Shown in pieces: positions 8,458 through 20,035 of a stretch of 64,000 nt of DNA. The position numbers were made by a program, and so were the translations under genes. How positions within the stretch are numbered: position 1 is the stretch's first letter; every line of letters begins with the position of its first letter. The notes under the pieces are model-generated. The model was not told the DNA's origin. It ran no database searches and saw nothing but the letters and a program-made list of their open reading frames with translations. The stretch spans positions 248,001-312,000 of the forward strand of contig NZ_CCDL010000002.1 in the NCBI RefSeq assembly GCF_000724085.1. Reading direction: 5' to 3'. The DNA is from Oceanobacillus manasiensis (GTDB lineage Bacteria > Bacillota > Bacilli > Bacillales > Amphibacillaceae).

Positions 8458-10266
8458 ATGGCAAAAAAACAGAGAAATGTCCGTAACTTTTCCATTATCG
8501 CCCATATTGACCACGGAAAATCTACGTTGGCCGATCGGATTTTGGAAAATACCAAAGCGATAACGCAACGTGAAATGAAGGATCAGTTATTGGACGCGAT
8601 GGACCTTGAAAGAGAACGCGGTATTACAATTAAATTAAATGCAGTTCAGCTGGAATATACGAGTAAAAGTGGAGAAGAATTTATATTTCATCTAATTGAC
8701 ACCCCGGGCCATGTAGATTTTACATATGAAGTTTCTAGAAGTTTGGCTGCCTGCGAAGGAGCAATCCTAGTAGTGGATGCAGCCCAAGGGATTGAAGCAC
8801 AAACATTGGCCAATGTTTATCTAGCATTAGATAATGAACTAGAAATAATTCCAGTAATTAATAAGATTGACCTCCCAAGTGCGGATCCAGAGCGTGTGAA
8901 GCAGGAGTTAGAAGATGTTATCGGAATTGATGGGGATGATGTTATTCTAGCTAGCGCTAAGTCGAACATAGGAATTGAAGATATTTTAGAAAGAATTACG
9001 GAAGCAGTACCAGCGCCAGCTGGGGATGCGGAAGAGCCACTTCAAGCCCTTATTTTCGATTCTCTTTATGATTCATACCGTGGGGTTATTGCGTATGTGT
9101 GTATAAAGGAAGGCTCGGTAAAGGTTGGAGACAAAATACAAATGATGGCAACTGGTAAAACCTTTGAAGTAAATGAGCTTGGTGTGTTTGGACCAAAGCC
9201 AATTAGTAAAAAGGAACTTTCAGTTGGAGATGTTGGTTTCCTAACAGCCTCTATAAAAAATGTTGGAGATTCTAGAGTCGGGGATACCATTACGCTTGCT
9301 AACAGACCTGCTGCAGAACCATTACCAGGTTACCGGAGACTAAACCCAATGGTGTTTTGTGGTCTCTATCCAGTTGATTCTAATGATTATAATGATCTTA
9401 GAGAGGCGCTTGAACGACTTGAATTAAATGATTCATCTTTACAATACGAGCCGGAAACTTCTCAAGCATTAGGCTTCGGCTTCCGCTGTGGTTTTCTTGG
9501 TCTGCTGCATATGGAAATTATCCAGGAACGGATTGAAAGAGAATTTAGTATCGATCTTATCACGACAGCTCCAAGTGTAATTTACGAAGTAGAACAAACA
9601 GATGGAGAATTAATGGAGGTAGATAATCCATCTTTAATGCCAGACCCACAACAAATAAGCGAAATTCGAGAGCCATTTGTTAAAGCGACCATTATGGTAC
9701 CTAATGAGTATGTAGGAGCTGTTATGGAAATTACCCAAAAGAAGCGCGGACAATTTATTGATATGGAATATCTAGATGATATTCGCGTCAATGTGGTCTA
9801 TAACATTCCGTTATCGGAAATAGTATATGATTTCTTCGATCAGTTAAAATCACAAACAAAAGGATATGCTTCTTTTGATTACGAATTAATAGGGTACAGA
9901 GAATCCACACTTGTTAAAATGGATATACTTCTCAATAGTGAAACAATCGATGCGCTTTCTTTTATCGTTCACCGAGATTTTGCTTATGAAAGAGGTAAGC
10001 AGATTGTAGAAAAATTAAAAGAACTTATTCCACGTCAGCAATTTGAGGTTCCAGTTCAAGCTGCAATTGGTAATAAAATTGTAGCGCGGTCTACCATTAA
10101 AGCAATGCGTAAGAATGTACTTGCTAAATGTTATGGTGGCGATATTTCGCGAAAACGTAAGTTATTAGAGAAACAAAAAGAAGGTAAAAAACGAATGAAG
10201 ATGGTAGGCTCTGTAGAAGTCCCACAAGAAGCGTTTATGGCCGTCTTACAAATGAATGATGATTAA
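8458..10266 (+). CDS. lepA: LepA / EF4, ribosome-associated GTPase
   Basis: A 602-residue translational GTPase. G-motifs are AHIDHGKST (P-loop), DTPGH (G3) and NKID (G4), followed by EF-G-like domains II, III and V and the LepA-specific C-terminal domain ending near [20 protein letters not shown]4 is linked to elongation or initiation quality control on the ribosome. It has its own promoter and a long leader, and hemW follows. Confidence 0.96.
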   Translation: MAKKQRNVRNFSIIAHIDHGKSTLADRILENTKAITQREMKDQLLDAMDLERERGITIKLNAVQLEYTSKSGEEFIFHLIDTPGHVDFTYEVSRSLAACEGAILVVDAAQGIEAQTLANVYLALDNELEIIPVINKIDLPSADPERVKQELEDVIGIDGDDVILASAKSNIGIEDILERITEAVPAPAGDAEEPLQALIFDSLYDSYRGVIAYVCIKEGSVKVGDKIQMMATGKTFEVNELGVFGPKPISKKELSVGDVGFLTASIKNVGDSRVGDTITLANRPAAEPLPGYRRLNPMVFCGLYPVDSNDYNDLREALERLELNDSSLQYEPETSQALGFGFRCGFLGLLHMEIIQERIEREFSIDLITTAPSVIYEVEQTDGELMEVDNPSLMPDPQQISEIREPFVKATIMVPNEYVGAVMEITQKKRGQFIDMEYLDDIRVNVVYNIPLSEIVYDFFDQLKSQTKGYASFDYELIGYRESTLVKMDILLNSETIDALSFIVHRDFAYERGKQIVEKLKELIPRQQFEVPVQAAIGNKIVARSTIKAMRKNVLAKCYGGDISRKRKLLEKQKEGKKRMKMVGSVEVPQEAFMAVLQMNDD

Positions 10267-10286
10267 TCGTGAAGGAGGGAGAACTT

Positions 10287-10388
10287 GTGGCTATAGAAAG
10301 CCCGCGAGTTTCCCTTTTCCTTTTACATTGGAGGATTTACATTGAAAAACGAAATTCAATCGGTATATATTCATATTCCGTTTTGTGA
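10287..10388 (+). CDS. Possible 33-aa small ORF ahead of and overlapping hemW
   Basis: GTG at 10287 is preceded by a near-perfect SD (AAGGAGGG, 10272-10279) at 7 bp and opens a 33-codon frame (starts MAIESPRVSLFLL). It overlaps the hemW start out of frame and ends 46 bp inside hemW. No homologue is recognised. The strong SD with no other gene to serve is the main evidence; it may be a leader peptide coupled to hemW, or the SD may be fortuitous. Confidence 0.35.
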   Translation: MAIESPRVSLFLLHWRIYIEKRNSIGIYSYSVL

Positions 10389-11499
10389 GCAGATTTGTCA
10401 CTATTGCGATTTCACAAAATTTTTCTTTAACGAAAAGCTGGCTACGGAGTATATAGAAGCATTAGAAAATGAAATTAATATAAATGTGCCAGGTGAGAAG
10501 AATAAGGTGAAAACGATTTTTATCGGGGGAGGGACACCTACTGCATTAACCTTAACGCAGTTAACCTCTTTATTGAATATTATAAATAAGAAGTTTGATG
10601 TTTCGAGCTGTGAAGAGTATACGATTGAGGCGAACCCAGGGGATTTTGACAAAGAAAAAATTCAATTGCTGGCTGCGTACGGTGTTAACCGTATCTCTTT
10701 AGGAGTTCAGGTGTTCGATGACAATATGCTGGAAGAACTGGGCCGACTGCATAAGGTGAAGGATGTTTACAAAACAGTAGATGAATTGAAGCAACACGGT
10801 TTCTCAAATATTAGCCTTGATTTAATTTATGCCCTACCTAACCAAACTGTAGGTCAATTTGAAAAATCGCTAGCAGAAGCCATGGCATTTGGTCTTCCGC
10901 ATTTATCTACGTATGCATTACAAATTGAACCTAAGACAGTTTTTTATCAAAAGCATAAAAAAGGAAAACTGCATAGACCAGCACAAGATGAGGAAGTTGA
11001 AATGTATCAGATACTACGGGATTCAACGAAAGCTCATGGAATAGAGCAATATGAAATAAGTAACTTTGCAAAACCAGGCTATGAAAGTAAGCATAATTTA
11101 ACGTACTGGGGAAATGATTACTATTACGGATTCGGAGCGGGGGCATATGGCTACCTGCCAGGTAAGCGATACGGAAATATTAAACCACTTCCTGCTTATA
11201 CTAAACAAGCAATGAAAGATGGCCGTCCTGTTCTTCATGTAGACTCAATTAGTAGGAAAGAGAGAATTGAAGAAGAAATGTTTCTTGGTCTCCGAAGAAC
11301 AAAAGGTGTCAGTAAGAAGCATTTTCAAGAGAAGTTTGGTATAGCCCCAGCAGACCTATACAACAATGCCATTGAGGATCTTATCCGCAGAGACTGGTTA
11401 GCGGAAGATAAGGATTGGCTTCGTTTAACAGACGATGGACTTCTTCTAGCAAATGAAGTATTTGAACGGTTTTTACTAGACGAGCCTGTAACCATTTAA
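10342..11499 (+). CDS. hemW: HemW-type radical SAM protein (heme chaperone family, annotated HemN)
   Basis: A 385-residue radical SAM protein. The cluster motif is CEQICHYC (C-x3-C-x2-C) near residue 16, followed by the SAM-binding GGGTPT. It has the length and C-terminal HemN_C domain of the HemW clade, which carries heme to respiratory proteins rather than oxidising coproporphyrinogen. The start is TTG with GGAGGA 6 bp upstream. It lies between lepA and hrcA, as in B. subtilis. Confidence 0.92.
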   Translation: MKNEIQSVYIHIPFCEQICHYCDFTKFFFNEKLATEYIEALENEININVPGEKNKVKTIFIGGGTPTALTLTQLTSLLNIINKKFDVSSCEEYTIEANPGDFDKEKIQLLAAYGVNRISLGVQVFDDNMLEELGRLHKVKDVYKTVDELKQHGFSNISLDLIYALPNQTVGQFEKSLAEAMAFGLPHLSTYALQIEPKTVFYQKHKKGKLHRPAQDEEVEMYQILRDSTKAHGIEQYEISNFAKPGYESKHNLTYWGNDYYYGFGAGAYGYLPGKRYGNIKPLPAYTKQAMKDGRPVLHVDSISRKERIEEEMFLGLRRTKGVSKKHFQEKFGIAPADLYNNAIEDLIRRDWLAEDKDWLRLTDDGLLLANEVFERFLLDEPVTI

Positions 11500-11571
11500 T
11501 TAGTAATGGGTGCCAACTGTTCTTAAATGGTTAGTGCTTATGTGGAATTTAAATTTTGTAATGCATGGTCG

Positions 11572-11600
11572 TTGACAAAGAAATTATGATTTGATAATTT
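11572..11600 (+). promoter_or_regulatory. Sigma-A promoter of the hrcA heat-shock operon
   Basis: A consensus TTGACA (11572-11577), a 17-bp spacer and TAATTT (11595-11600), just upstream of the CIRCE operator. The -10 is weak and its register is uncertain by a base or two. Confidence 0.65.
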
Positions 11601-11610
11601 AATATTAGAA

Positions 11611-11637
11611 TTAGCACTCGCGGCTACTGAGTGCTAA
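11611..11637 (+). promoter_or_regulatory. CIRCE operator (HrcA binding site)
   Basis: The exact consensus TTAGCACTC, 9 bp, GAGTGCTAA. In Firmicutes HrcA binds CIRCE and represses hrcA-grpE-dnaK-dnaJ until heat stress occupies GroE. It lies within the transcribed leader, 15 bp before the hrcA start. Confidence 0.98.
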
Positions 11638-11651
11638 CAGGGGTGATCATC

Positions 11652-12683
11652 ATGTTAACAGAAAGGCAACTATTAATTCTGCAAGTCATTGTTGATGATT
11701 TCATCGAGTCAGCTCATCCTGTTGGTTCTAGAGCTATTTCGAAAAAAGAGGATATACCATATAGTGCTGCTACAATACGTAATGAAATGGCAGATTTAGA
11801 GGAACAAGGTTACTTGGAAAAGACACATTCTTCTTCAGGTAGAGTTCCATCTGAAAAAGGCTATCGCTATTATGTTGATCATTTAATTTCACCATCAGGC
11901 CATGCACATAATGGAGATGTTATCAGCCCTATGATAAAGGACGGTTTTTTTGAGTTTGAACAGATTGTTCAAATGTCTGCAGAAGTGCTATCAGAATTAA
12001 CCAATTACACTTCTATTATTTTGGGGCCGGAGTTATTTGAAACAAAACTTAAACAAGTGCAATTAATTACATTATCTGCACATACAGCTGTAGCCATCCT
12101 TGTTACGAATACTGGACATGTGGAGCACCGTTCTTTCTCAATTCCGGTTGAAATAAAATCGTCTGACCTAGAGAGAATGGTGAATATTCTAAATGAGAGG
12201 CTTCATGATGTTCCAATCTTAAAGCTTCAGGAGATATTCAACACTGAAATTGCGGCAATGATGAAAATGTATGTTGAGGATTTTGATAGATCCTATAATT
12301 ACCTCAAAGCGGCATTTTTATCTGATCATCCAGTCAAACTTTATATTGGGGGGAAATCCAATATATTAAGACAGCCTGAATTTAATGATGTGGATAAAAT
12401 TCGCTCTTTCTTTACTATGATGGATAAAGAAGAGGAAATAATTAGCCTGCTTAAACATACAGACCACGGTATTAATGTCTCAATTGGGAAAGAAAACGAA
12501 GTAGACGCGATTAAGGATTTCAGCTTAATTACCTCCTCCTACCAGTTAGGGGATGGACAGCTTGGAACGATTGCATTACTTGGCCCTATGAGAATGGAAT
12601 ACAAAAAGGTCATTTCACTACTAAACGTTGTATCGAATGAAATGACAGATGCTTTGCACATGTGGTATAAAAACAATGAGTAA
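11652..12683 (+). CDS. hrcA: HrcA, heat-shock repressor
   Basis: A 343-residue repressor, the same length as B. subtilis HrcA. It begins MLTERQLLILQVIVDDFI, a winged helix-turn-helix (about residues 1-75, including SAATIRNEM), followed by the GAF-like dimerisation region. The ATG at 11652 is preferred over an upstream in-frame start because AGGGGTGAT is well placed and homologues start here. It is the first gene of the CIRCE-controlled operon and so autoregulated. Confidence 0.96.
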   Translation: MLTERQLLILQVIVDDFIESAHPVGSRAISKKEDIPYSAATIRNEMADLEEQGYLEKTHSSSGRVPSEKGYRYYVDHLISPSGHAHNGDVISPMIKDGFFEFEQIVQMSAEVLSELTNYTSIILGPELFETKLKQVQLITLSAHTAVAILVTNTGHVEHRSFSIPVEIKSSDLERMVNILNERLHDVPILKLQEIFNTEIAAMMKMYVEDFDRSYNYLKAAFLSDHPVKLYIGGKSNILRQPEFNDVDKIRSFFTMMDKEEEIISLLKHTDHGINVSIGKENEVDAIKDFSLITSSYQLGDGQLGTIALLGPMRMEYKKVISLLNVVSNEMTDALHMWYKNNE

Positions 12684-12765
12684 ACAGTTGAAGTGCAGAC
12701 CATTTTGTCTACAGTTCACTTAATGGTATAGTTTAACAGGATGATTTAATAGGAGGTGGCACATA

Positions 12766-13347
12766 GTGGAAAATGAAGGTAAAAACATTGTAAAAGATGA
12801 TGAAACTGAAAATAATGAATCAGAACATATAGAAGTGATTGATTCAGAAGAAAGTATTATGGAAGAAGCTCAAAATGGGGGCGAAAGCTCTGATCCTTTA
12901 CAACAAGAAGTGGACAAATTAAATAAGGAAAAAGAAGAAATCTACGGGCGCTTAATACGCCTGCAAGCTGAATTCGATAATTATAAAAAAAGAACACAAA
13001 AAGAAAAGGAAGCTGACCGCAAGTACAAATCACAAGACTTAGTAAATGATTTATTACCGGCAGTGGACAACTTTGAAAGAGCTCTTCAGGTGGAAAGTTC
13101 TGAAGAAAATGCGGGGCTGGTTGAGGGAATTACAATGGTTTACCGTCAACTAAAAGATGCATTGAAGACAGCTGGAGTGGAAGAAATTGAAACTACCGGT
13201 AAGGAATTCGATCCTAGTCTTCATCATGCTGTCATGCAAATTGAAGATGCTGAAATAGAAGCGAACACTGTAGTTGAAGAACTACAAAAAGGTTATATGC
13301 TTAAAGACCGTGTTATTCGACCAGCAATGGTTAAAGTGAATAAATAA
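12766..13347 (+). CDS. grpE: GrpE, nucleotide exchange factor for DnaK
   Basis: A 193-residue protein with a very acidic N-terminus, a long coiled coil (about residues 45-95, [12 protein letters not shown]) and a C-terminal beta domain ([14 protein letters not shown]). It promotes ADP release from DnaK. The start is a GTG with AGGAGGTG upstream. It is cotranscribed with hrcA and dnaK. Confidence 0.96.
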   Translation: MENEGKNIVKDDETENNESEHIEVIDSEESIMEEAQNGGESSDPLQQEVDKLNKEKEEIYGRLIRLQAEFDNYKKRTQKEKEADRKYKSQDLVNDLLPAVDNFERALQVESSEENAGLVEGITMVYRQLKDALKTAGVEEIETTGKEFDPSLHHAVMQIEDAEIEANTVVEELQKGYMLKDRVIRPAMVKVNK

Positions 13348-15210
<1,863 letters not shown>

Positions 15211-15257
15211 TGCAGGTATTCCTTGCTAATAGCTTGGAACAATCTTTCCTGTAATCC

Positions 15258-15296
15258 AAAGTCAAAGTCAGGATTCTCTTGACTTTGACTTTTTTA
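15258..15296 (+). terminator. Terminator between dnaK and dnaJ
   Basis: AAAGTCAAAGTCA (15258-15270) pairs with TGACTTTGACTTT (15280-15293), ending in a T-run. It would separate or attenuate dnaJ from the CIRCE-controlled transcript. Confidence 0.85.
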
Positions 15297-15378
15297 AACG
15301 TTAAAGAAGTGAAAATTTCACCTATAAATAATTTTGTTGTTCAAGTGGTGAGTATGCAGTTGTATGAAAAAGGGCGAT

Positions 15379-15408
15379 TTGCCATACGAGTTAACTTGAT
15401 GATATGAT
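15379..15408 (+). promoter_or_regulatory. Candidate sigma-A promoter of dnaJ
   Basis: TTGCCA (15379-15384), an 18-bp spacer and TATGAT (15403-15408), about 40 bp before dnaJ and after a strong terminator. No CIRCE copy is seen here. Confidence 0.55.
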
Positions 15409-15447
15409 AAAATTTATGCAATAGAGTGTGTCGGGAGAGTGATGGAG

Positions 15448-16575
15448 TTGAGTAAGCGAGATTATTATGATGTGCTTGGAGTAAGTAAAGATGCACCAAA
15501 GGAAGATATAAAGAAAGCTTATCGTAAATTGGCACGAAAATATCATCCTGATGTCAACAAGGAAGCAGATGCATCAGACAAATTCAAAGAAGCTAAAGAA
15601 GCCTATGAGGTACTTAGTAATGAGCAAAAACGCGCCCAATATGATCAGTTTGGTCATGCTGATCCACAAGGACAAGGATTCGGCGGATTTGGTGGCGGAG
15701 CACAAGACTTTGGTGGCTTCGGAGATATCTTTGACATGTTCTTCGGCGGCGGGGGTAGACGAAGAGATCCGAATGCACCGCAACAAGGCGCTGATTTACA
15801 ATATACAATGGTGCTAGATTTTAAAGAGGCTATATTTGGTAAGGAAACAGATATTACAATTCCTATGGAAGAGAATTGTGATACATGTGATGGATCAGGT
15901 GCTAAGCCTGGGACAAAAGCAAAAACATGTTCCCACTGTAATGGTTCAGGCCAATTGAATATGGAACAAAATACACCGTTCGGTAGGGTTGTAAATAAAC
16001 GAGTATGTAATTATTGTAATGGTTCAGGAAAAATAATCCCTGATAAGTGTAATACTTGTGGTGGAAGTGGGAAAGTCAAAAAACACAAAAAGATCCATAT
16101 TACAATTCCAGCAGGGATAGATGAAGGTCAACAAATAAGAGTATCTGGTAAGGGAGAGACTGGTGTAAACGGCGGACCTCCAGGCGACCTATATGTTGTA
16201 GTACAAGTAAGAAGAGACGAATTCTTTGAGCGTGAAGGAGACCATATCTTCTGTGAACTTCCATTAACCTATGCTCAAGCAGCTCTTGGTGATGAGATAG
16301 AGGTTCCTACAGTTCATGGTAATGTGATGCTTAAAATACCAGCAGGTACCCAAACAGGTAAAACTTTCCGTATGAAAGGGAAAGGGGCACCAAACGTTAG
16401 AGGCTATGGGCAAGGGGACCAACATATTAAAGTGAAAGTAATTACCCCAACCAACTTAACTGAGCGCCAGAAAGAAGTATTAAGAGAGTTTAATGATATA
16501 GCGGGAAACGAAGCTATAGATGAGCAAGAAAGCTCTTTGTTCCAACGTTTTAAAAAAGCGTTTAAGAGTGAATAA
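15448..16575 (+). CDS. dnaJ: DnaJ, Hsp40 co-chaperone
   Basis: A 375-residue type I Hsp40: J-domain with KYHPDVN, a Gly/Phe-rich linker (about residues 65-105), four CxxCxGxG zinc repeats ([32 protein letters not shown]) and the C-terminal substrate domains. I prefer the TTG at 15448 ([11 protein letters not shown]) because GGGAGAG lies 8 bp upstream and homologues begin there. An ATG at 15442 and a GTG at 15439 are in-frame alternatives. It stimulates DnaK ATPase. Confidence 0.95.
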   Translation: MSKRDYYDVLGVSKDAPKEDIKKAYRKLARKYHPDVNKEADASDKFKEAKEAYEVLSNEQKRAQYDQFGHADPQGQGFGGFGGGAQDFGGFGDIFDMFFGGGGRRRDPNAPQQGADLQYTMVLDFKEAIFGKETDITIPMEENCDTCDGSGAKPGTKAKTCSHCNGSGQLNMEQNTPFGRVVNKRVCNYCNGSGKIIPDKCNTCGGSGKVKKHKKIHITIPAGIDEGQQIRVSGKGETGVNGGPPGDLYVVVQVRRDEFFEREGDHIFCELPLTYAQAALGDEIEVPTVHGNVMLKIPAGTQTGKTFRMKGKGAPNVRGYGQGDQHIKVKVITPTNLTERQKEVLREFNDIAGNEAIDEQESSLFQRFKKAFKSE

Positions 16576-16593
16576 CGGTGCATTATGCACCGT
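16575..16593 (+). other. Short dyad between dnaJ and prmA
   Basis: ACGGTGCAT-T-ATGCACCGT is a 9-bp palindrome overlapping the last base of dnaJ, with no T-run. As RNA it gives a 7-bp stem with a 5-nt loop. It may be an mRNA processing or stability hairpin. Confidence 0.5.
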
Positions 16594-16669
16594 CTACATA
16601 ATTTAGGGAAAGTAAACACGATGCTTGGTGCAGAGGATACTTATTCCTAAAAGAAATGGGTGAGCAGTA

Positions 16670-17608
16670 ATGAAATGGTCTGAGGTTTGTATTCATACAA
16701 CAAACGAGGCAATCGAGCCAATATCTAACATTCTTCACGAAACAGGGGCAAGTGGTCTAGTAATTGAGGACCCGATGGACTTAGTTAAAGCACATGCTTC
16801 TCCGTTTGGTGAAGTTTTTGAGCTAGATCCAAAAGAATATCCGGAGGAAGGTGTTTACATAAAGGCATACCTCCCAGTCAATAGCTTTTTTGGAGAAACC
16901 ATTGAAGCAATCAAACAGGCAATTAATGAATTAATGCTGTATGATATTGATCTTGGAAAAAATCAAATCTCCTTAAGTGAAGTAAATGAGGAAGAGTGGG
17001 CTACTGCCTGGAAGAAGTATTATAAGCCTGTGAAGATTTCAAAAAGGATTACTATTACACCGACATGGGAAGAGTATGAACCTGTATCAAGTGATGAAAT
17101 TATTATTGAGTTAGATCCAGGAATGGCTTTTGGAACAGGTACCCACCCAACCACAGTGCTTAGTATTCAAGCCTTAGAGCAGTTTTTACAAGAAGGGGAT
17201 CGAGTAATAGACGTTGGTTCAGGATCAGGGGTATTAAGCATTGCAGCAGCTTTATTAGGTGCAGAGAATGTAGATGCCTTTGATTTAGATGATGTTGCTG
17301 TGACGAGTACCCGGTTAAATGCAAAGCTGAATAAGTTAGAAGATAAAATTATTGTAAAGCAAAACAATCTTCTAGACCATTTAAATGACCAAGCTGACGT
17401 AATTGTTTCGAATATACTCGCTGAAATCATTGTACGCTTTGTTGAAGAAGCTTGGGCCAATTTGAAGCAAGGTGGATACTTTATTACATCAGGTATCATT
17501 CAAAATAAAAAACAACTCGTAAAAGATAAATTAGAGAACCAAGGTTTTACCATCATACAAGTCAATGAATTAGAAGACTGGGTTTCTATTGTAGCAAGAA
17601 AAGCGTAG
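16670..17608 (+). CDS. prmA: PrmA, ribosomal protein L11 methyltransferase
   Basis: A 312-residue class I SAM-dependent methyltransferase. It has an N-terminal substrate-recognition domain, then GTGTHPTT, the SAM-binding VIDVGSGSGVLSIAA, and VSNILAEI in the catalytic motif position. The family trimethylates L11. It lies directly after dnaJ and before rsmE, as in B. subtilis (yqeT). Confidence 0.94.
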   Translation: MKWSEVCIHTTNEAIEPISNILHETGASGLVIEDPMDLVKAHASPFGEVFELDPKEYPEEGVYIKAYLPVNSFFGETIEAIKQAINELMLYDIDLGKNQISLSEVNEEEWATAWKKYYKPVKISKRITITPTWEEYEPVSSDEIIIELDPGMAFGTGTHPTTVLSIQALEQFLQEGDRVIDVGSGSGVLSIAAALLGAENVDAFDLDDVAVTSTRLNAKLNKLEDKIIVKQNNLLDHLNDQADVIVSNILAEIIVRFVEEAWANLKQGGYFITSGIIQNKKQLVKDKLENQGFTIIQVNELEDWVSIVARKA

Positions 17609-17609
17609 T

Positions 17610-17663
17610 ACGCCTGTTCCAAGGAACACCGACTAAAAACAGGATAAGGCGTTTGCTTTTTTT
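17610..17663 (+). terminator. Probable terminator after prmA
   Basis: ACGCCT (17610-17615) pairs with AGGCGT (17647-17652), enclosing a smaller GTTCC/GGAAC hairpin, and is followed by TTTGCTTTTTTT. The long, imperfect stem lowers confidence. Confidence 0.55.
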
Positions 17664-17673
17664 CCTTCCTAAT

Positions 17674-17786
17674 ACCCTCACTTCAACAAATGGAGTGGTA
17701 TTGAGGGTTTTCTAGGATGGTTTACGTAGGCACATTCGTTTATCTAACGTTGGAGATAAGGCCCACTCCAAATGAAGTTTCACTTT
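17674..17786 (+). repeat. Structured intergenic repeat, copy A
   Basis: It begins ACCCTCACTTCAACAAAT (17674-17691) and ends CCAAATGAAGTTTCACTTT (17768-17786). Both ends recur, with one and two mismatches, in copy B (35875-35957). The interior differs but both copies place a long stem directly inside the ends; here GGAGTGG (17692-17698) pairs with CCACTCC (17763-17769). The ends are themselves partly inverted (ACTTCA versus TGAAGT). The left arm ACCCTCA can also pair with TGAGGGT at 17702. It may be a MITE-like or bcr-like element. Confidence 0.6.
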
Positions 17787-17810
17787 ATTTTATTAAGGTA
17801 GGTGTATGGT

Positions 17811-18581
17811 ATGCAACGTTACTTCGTGCCTGAGGAGAATTGGTATCCAGAGTCTGTAACGATCTCAGGGGATGATGTCCATCATATTAACCGAGTTGTT
17901 CGTCTTAGAGAAGGGGATAAGATAATTTGCAGCCATCCTGCTGGACATGCTGCGCGCTGTACAATAACTTTTGTTGAATCAGATAATGTACATGTCACTA
18001 TTGAAGAATGGCTTGAAAGTTCAGTTGAATTACCACTTGAGGTTACGATTGCACAGGGGCTTCCTAAAGGTGATAAGTTGGACCTCATTGTTCAAAAAGG
18101 AACCGAATTAGGTGCTAATGCTTTTATACCTTTTCAAGCTGCGCGCTCTGTGGTGAAGTGGGATGATAAAAAACTTCAAAAAAAAGTAGAGCGACTTGAA
18201 AAGATAGCTAAAGAAGCAAGTGAGCAAAGTCACCGTAACCTTATCCCATTAGTCGAGACAAAAACGTCATTATCTGAACTGATTGAAGTAAGTAAACAGT
18301 ATGATATAAAGATTTTCGCTTATGAAGAAGAAGCTAAAACTGAAAGTTATCAGTCGTTCAGCACCATTCTACAAGGAATGGAGGTTGGGCAAAAATTATT
18401 AGTACTAATTGGTCCTGAGGGCGGTATATCGGGAGAAGAGGCGGAACAGTTAAAAGCAAGTGGGTTTCATCCTGTTCGGCTAGGACCCCGTATATTACGT
18501 ACAGAAACAGCAGCCCTATACACGCTTGCGAGTATTTCTTATCATTTTGAAGAATTGAGGTGGAATGAATGCCAACAGTAG
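17811..18581 (+). CDS. rsmE: RsmE, 16S rRNA m3U1498 methyltransferase
   Basis: A 256-residue SPOUT-class methyltransferase. It opens MQRYFVPEENW with a PUA-like N-domain, and the trefoil-knot SAM site shows LIGPEGGISGEE and LGPRILRTETAALY. The conserved GLPKGDKLDLIVQKGTELG precedes it. The ATG at 17811 matches homologues; a GTG 9 bp upstream is possible. It overlaps mtaB by 13 bp, so the two are translationally coupled. Confidence 0.94.
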   Translation: MQRYFVPEENWYPESVTISGDDVHHINRVVRLREGDKIICSHPAGHAARCTITFVESDNVHVTIEEWLESSVELPLEVTIAQGLPKGDKLDLIVQKGTELGANAFIPFQAARSVVKWDDKKLQKKVERLEKIAKEASEQSHRNLIPLVETKTSLSELIEVSKQYDIKIFAYEEEAKTESYQSFSTILQGMEVGQKLLVLIGPEGGISGEEAEQLKASGFHPVRLGPRILRTETAALYTLASISYHFEELRWNECQQ

Positions 18582-19915
18582 CATTTCATACATTAGGTTG
18601 TAAGGTGAATCATTATGAAACAGAGGGCATATGGCGTATGTTCATGGATAATGGCTATGAACGTGTAGATTTTGACCATGATTCTGATGTTTATGTAATT
18701 AATACATGTACTGTAACCAATACAGGTGACAAAAAAAGTAGACAGGTGATTAGAAGAGCAATTCGAAAAAACCCAGAAGCTATCGTTTGTGTAACGGGCT
18801 GTTATGCACAAACATCACCTGGTGAAATTATGGAAATTCCAGGGGTAGACGTTGTGGTCGGTACACAAGACCGCAAAAACATGATTAAGTATATTGAAGA
18901 GCATAAACAAACTCGAGAGCCGATCAATGGTGTAACAAACATTATGAAAAACCGAGTATTTGAAGAAATGGACGTACCTGAATTTACAGACAGAACACGT
19001 GCGTCATTGAAGATTCAAGAGGGGTGCAATAACTTTTGTACTTTCTGTATTATTCCGTGGTCTCGGGGACTGCTTCGCTCAAGGGACCCTGAAAGTGTCA
19101 TTACCCAGGCACAAAACTTAGTGGACGCAGGATATAAAGAAATTGTGCTAACTGGTATCCATACAGCAGGGTATGGAGAGGATCGCAAAGATTATAATTT
19201 TGCAATGCTACTTAAAGACTTAGAAACAAAGGTAGACGGCTTAAAGCGTATTCGTATTTCTTCCATTGAGGCTAGCCAGATTACAGATGAAGTGATAGAG
19301 GTGTTAGACCAATCGGAAAAAATCGTCCGCCACTTGCATATTCCTCTTCAATCAGGCTCTGACACGGTGCTTGCTAGAATGCGCAGAAAATATTCTAGTG
19401 ATTTTTATAAAGAGAAAGTTATGAAAATACGTAAAGCATTGCCAGGCCTTGCTATTACCTCAGATGTAATAGTTGGTTTCCCTGGTGAAACAGACGAAGA
19501 ATTCCAGGAGACTTATGATTTCATTAAGGAGGTTGGTTATTCTGAGTTACACGTCTTCCCTTTTTCTAGGAGAACAGGTACACCAGCCGCTAGAATGGAC
19601 AATCAAGTGGATGAGGATTTGAAAAACAAACGTGTACATCAACTAATTGAGCTGTCAGACCAGTTGGCAAAAGAGTATGCATCTGAGTATGAAGATCAAA
19701 TACTTGAAGTAATACCTGAAGAGCGTGTTCAGGATGAGAATCATCCAGGAATGCTTGTAGGTTATACAGATAACTATCTGAAAGTACGTTTTGAAGGAAC
19801 ACAGGATATGATTGGTAAACTGGTTCGAGTGAAAATCAGTCAATCGGGCTACCCTTATAACGAAGGGACCTTTGTTAGGATAATGGATGATGTTTCAGCA
19901 GTAGCAGCAAATTAA
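18569..19915 (+). CDS. mtaB: MtaB, tRNA t6A methylthiotransferase
   Basis: A 448-residue radical SAM methylthiotransferase that makes ms2t6A at tRNA position 37. The N-terminal UPF0004 domain has cluster Cys in FHTLGCKVN, NTCTVT and GCYAQ. The radical SAM motif is CNNFCTFC, and a C-terminal TRAM domain ends the protein. The start overlaps rsmE. It matches B. subtilis yqeV in place and length. Confidence 0.94.
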   Translation: MPTVAFHTLGCKVNHYETEGIWRMFMDNGYERVDFDHDSDVYVINTCTVTNTGDKKSRQVIRRAIRKNPEAIVCVTGCYAQTSPGEIMEIPGVDVVVGTQDRKNMIKYIEEHKQTREPINGVTNIMKNRVFEEMDVPEFTDRTRASLKIQEGCNNFCTFCIIPWSRGLLRSRDPESVITQAQNLVDAGYKEIVLTGIHTAGYGEDRKDYNFAMLLKDLETKVDGLKRIRISSIEASQITDEVIEVLDQSEKIVRHLHIPLQSGSDTVLARMRRKYSSDFYKEKVMKIRKALPGLAITSDVIVGFPGETDEEFQETYDFIKEVGYSELHVFPFSRRTGTPAARMDNQVDEDLKNKRVHQLIELSDQLAKEYASEYEDQILEVIPEERVQDENHPGMLVGYTDNYLKVRFEGTQDMIGKLVRVKISQSGYPYNEGTFVRIMDDVSAVAAN

Positions 19916-19921
19916 GAAAAA

Positions 19922-19943
19922 CTCGGTCTTTTTGACCGAATTT
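19922..19943 (+). terminator. Weak terminator after mtaB
   Basis: TCGGTC and GACCGA flank a T5 loop and are followed by ATTTCC. The stem is only 6-7 bp. Confidence 0.45.
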
Positions 19944-20035
19944 CCTAATTCGCTGTTCTCGAAAAAATAGATTTCTAATAAGGTAAATGCTATGATATAA
20001 CAAAGCATGTACGAACAATGAGGAAGGATGACATA

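Noticed and set aside
15551-15817. 88-codon plus-strand frame inside dnaJ
   Set aside because: Out-of-frame reading of the J-domain and Gly/Phe region; no SD of its own.
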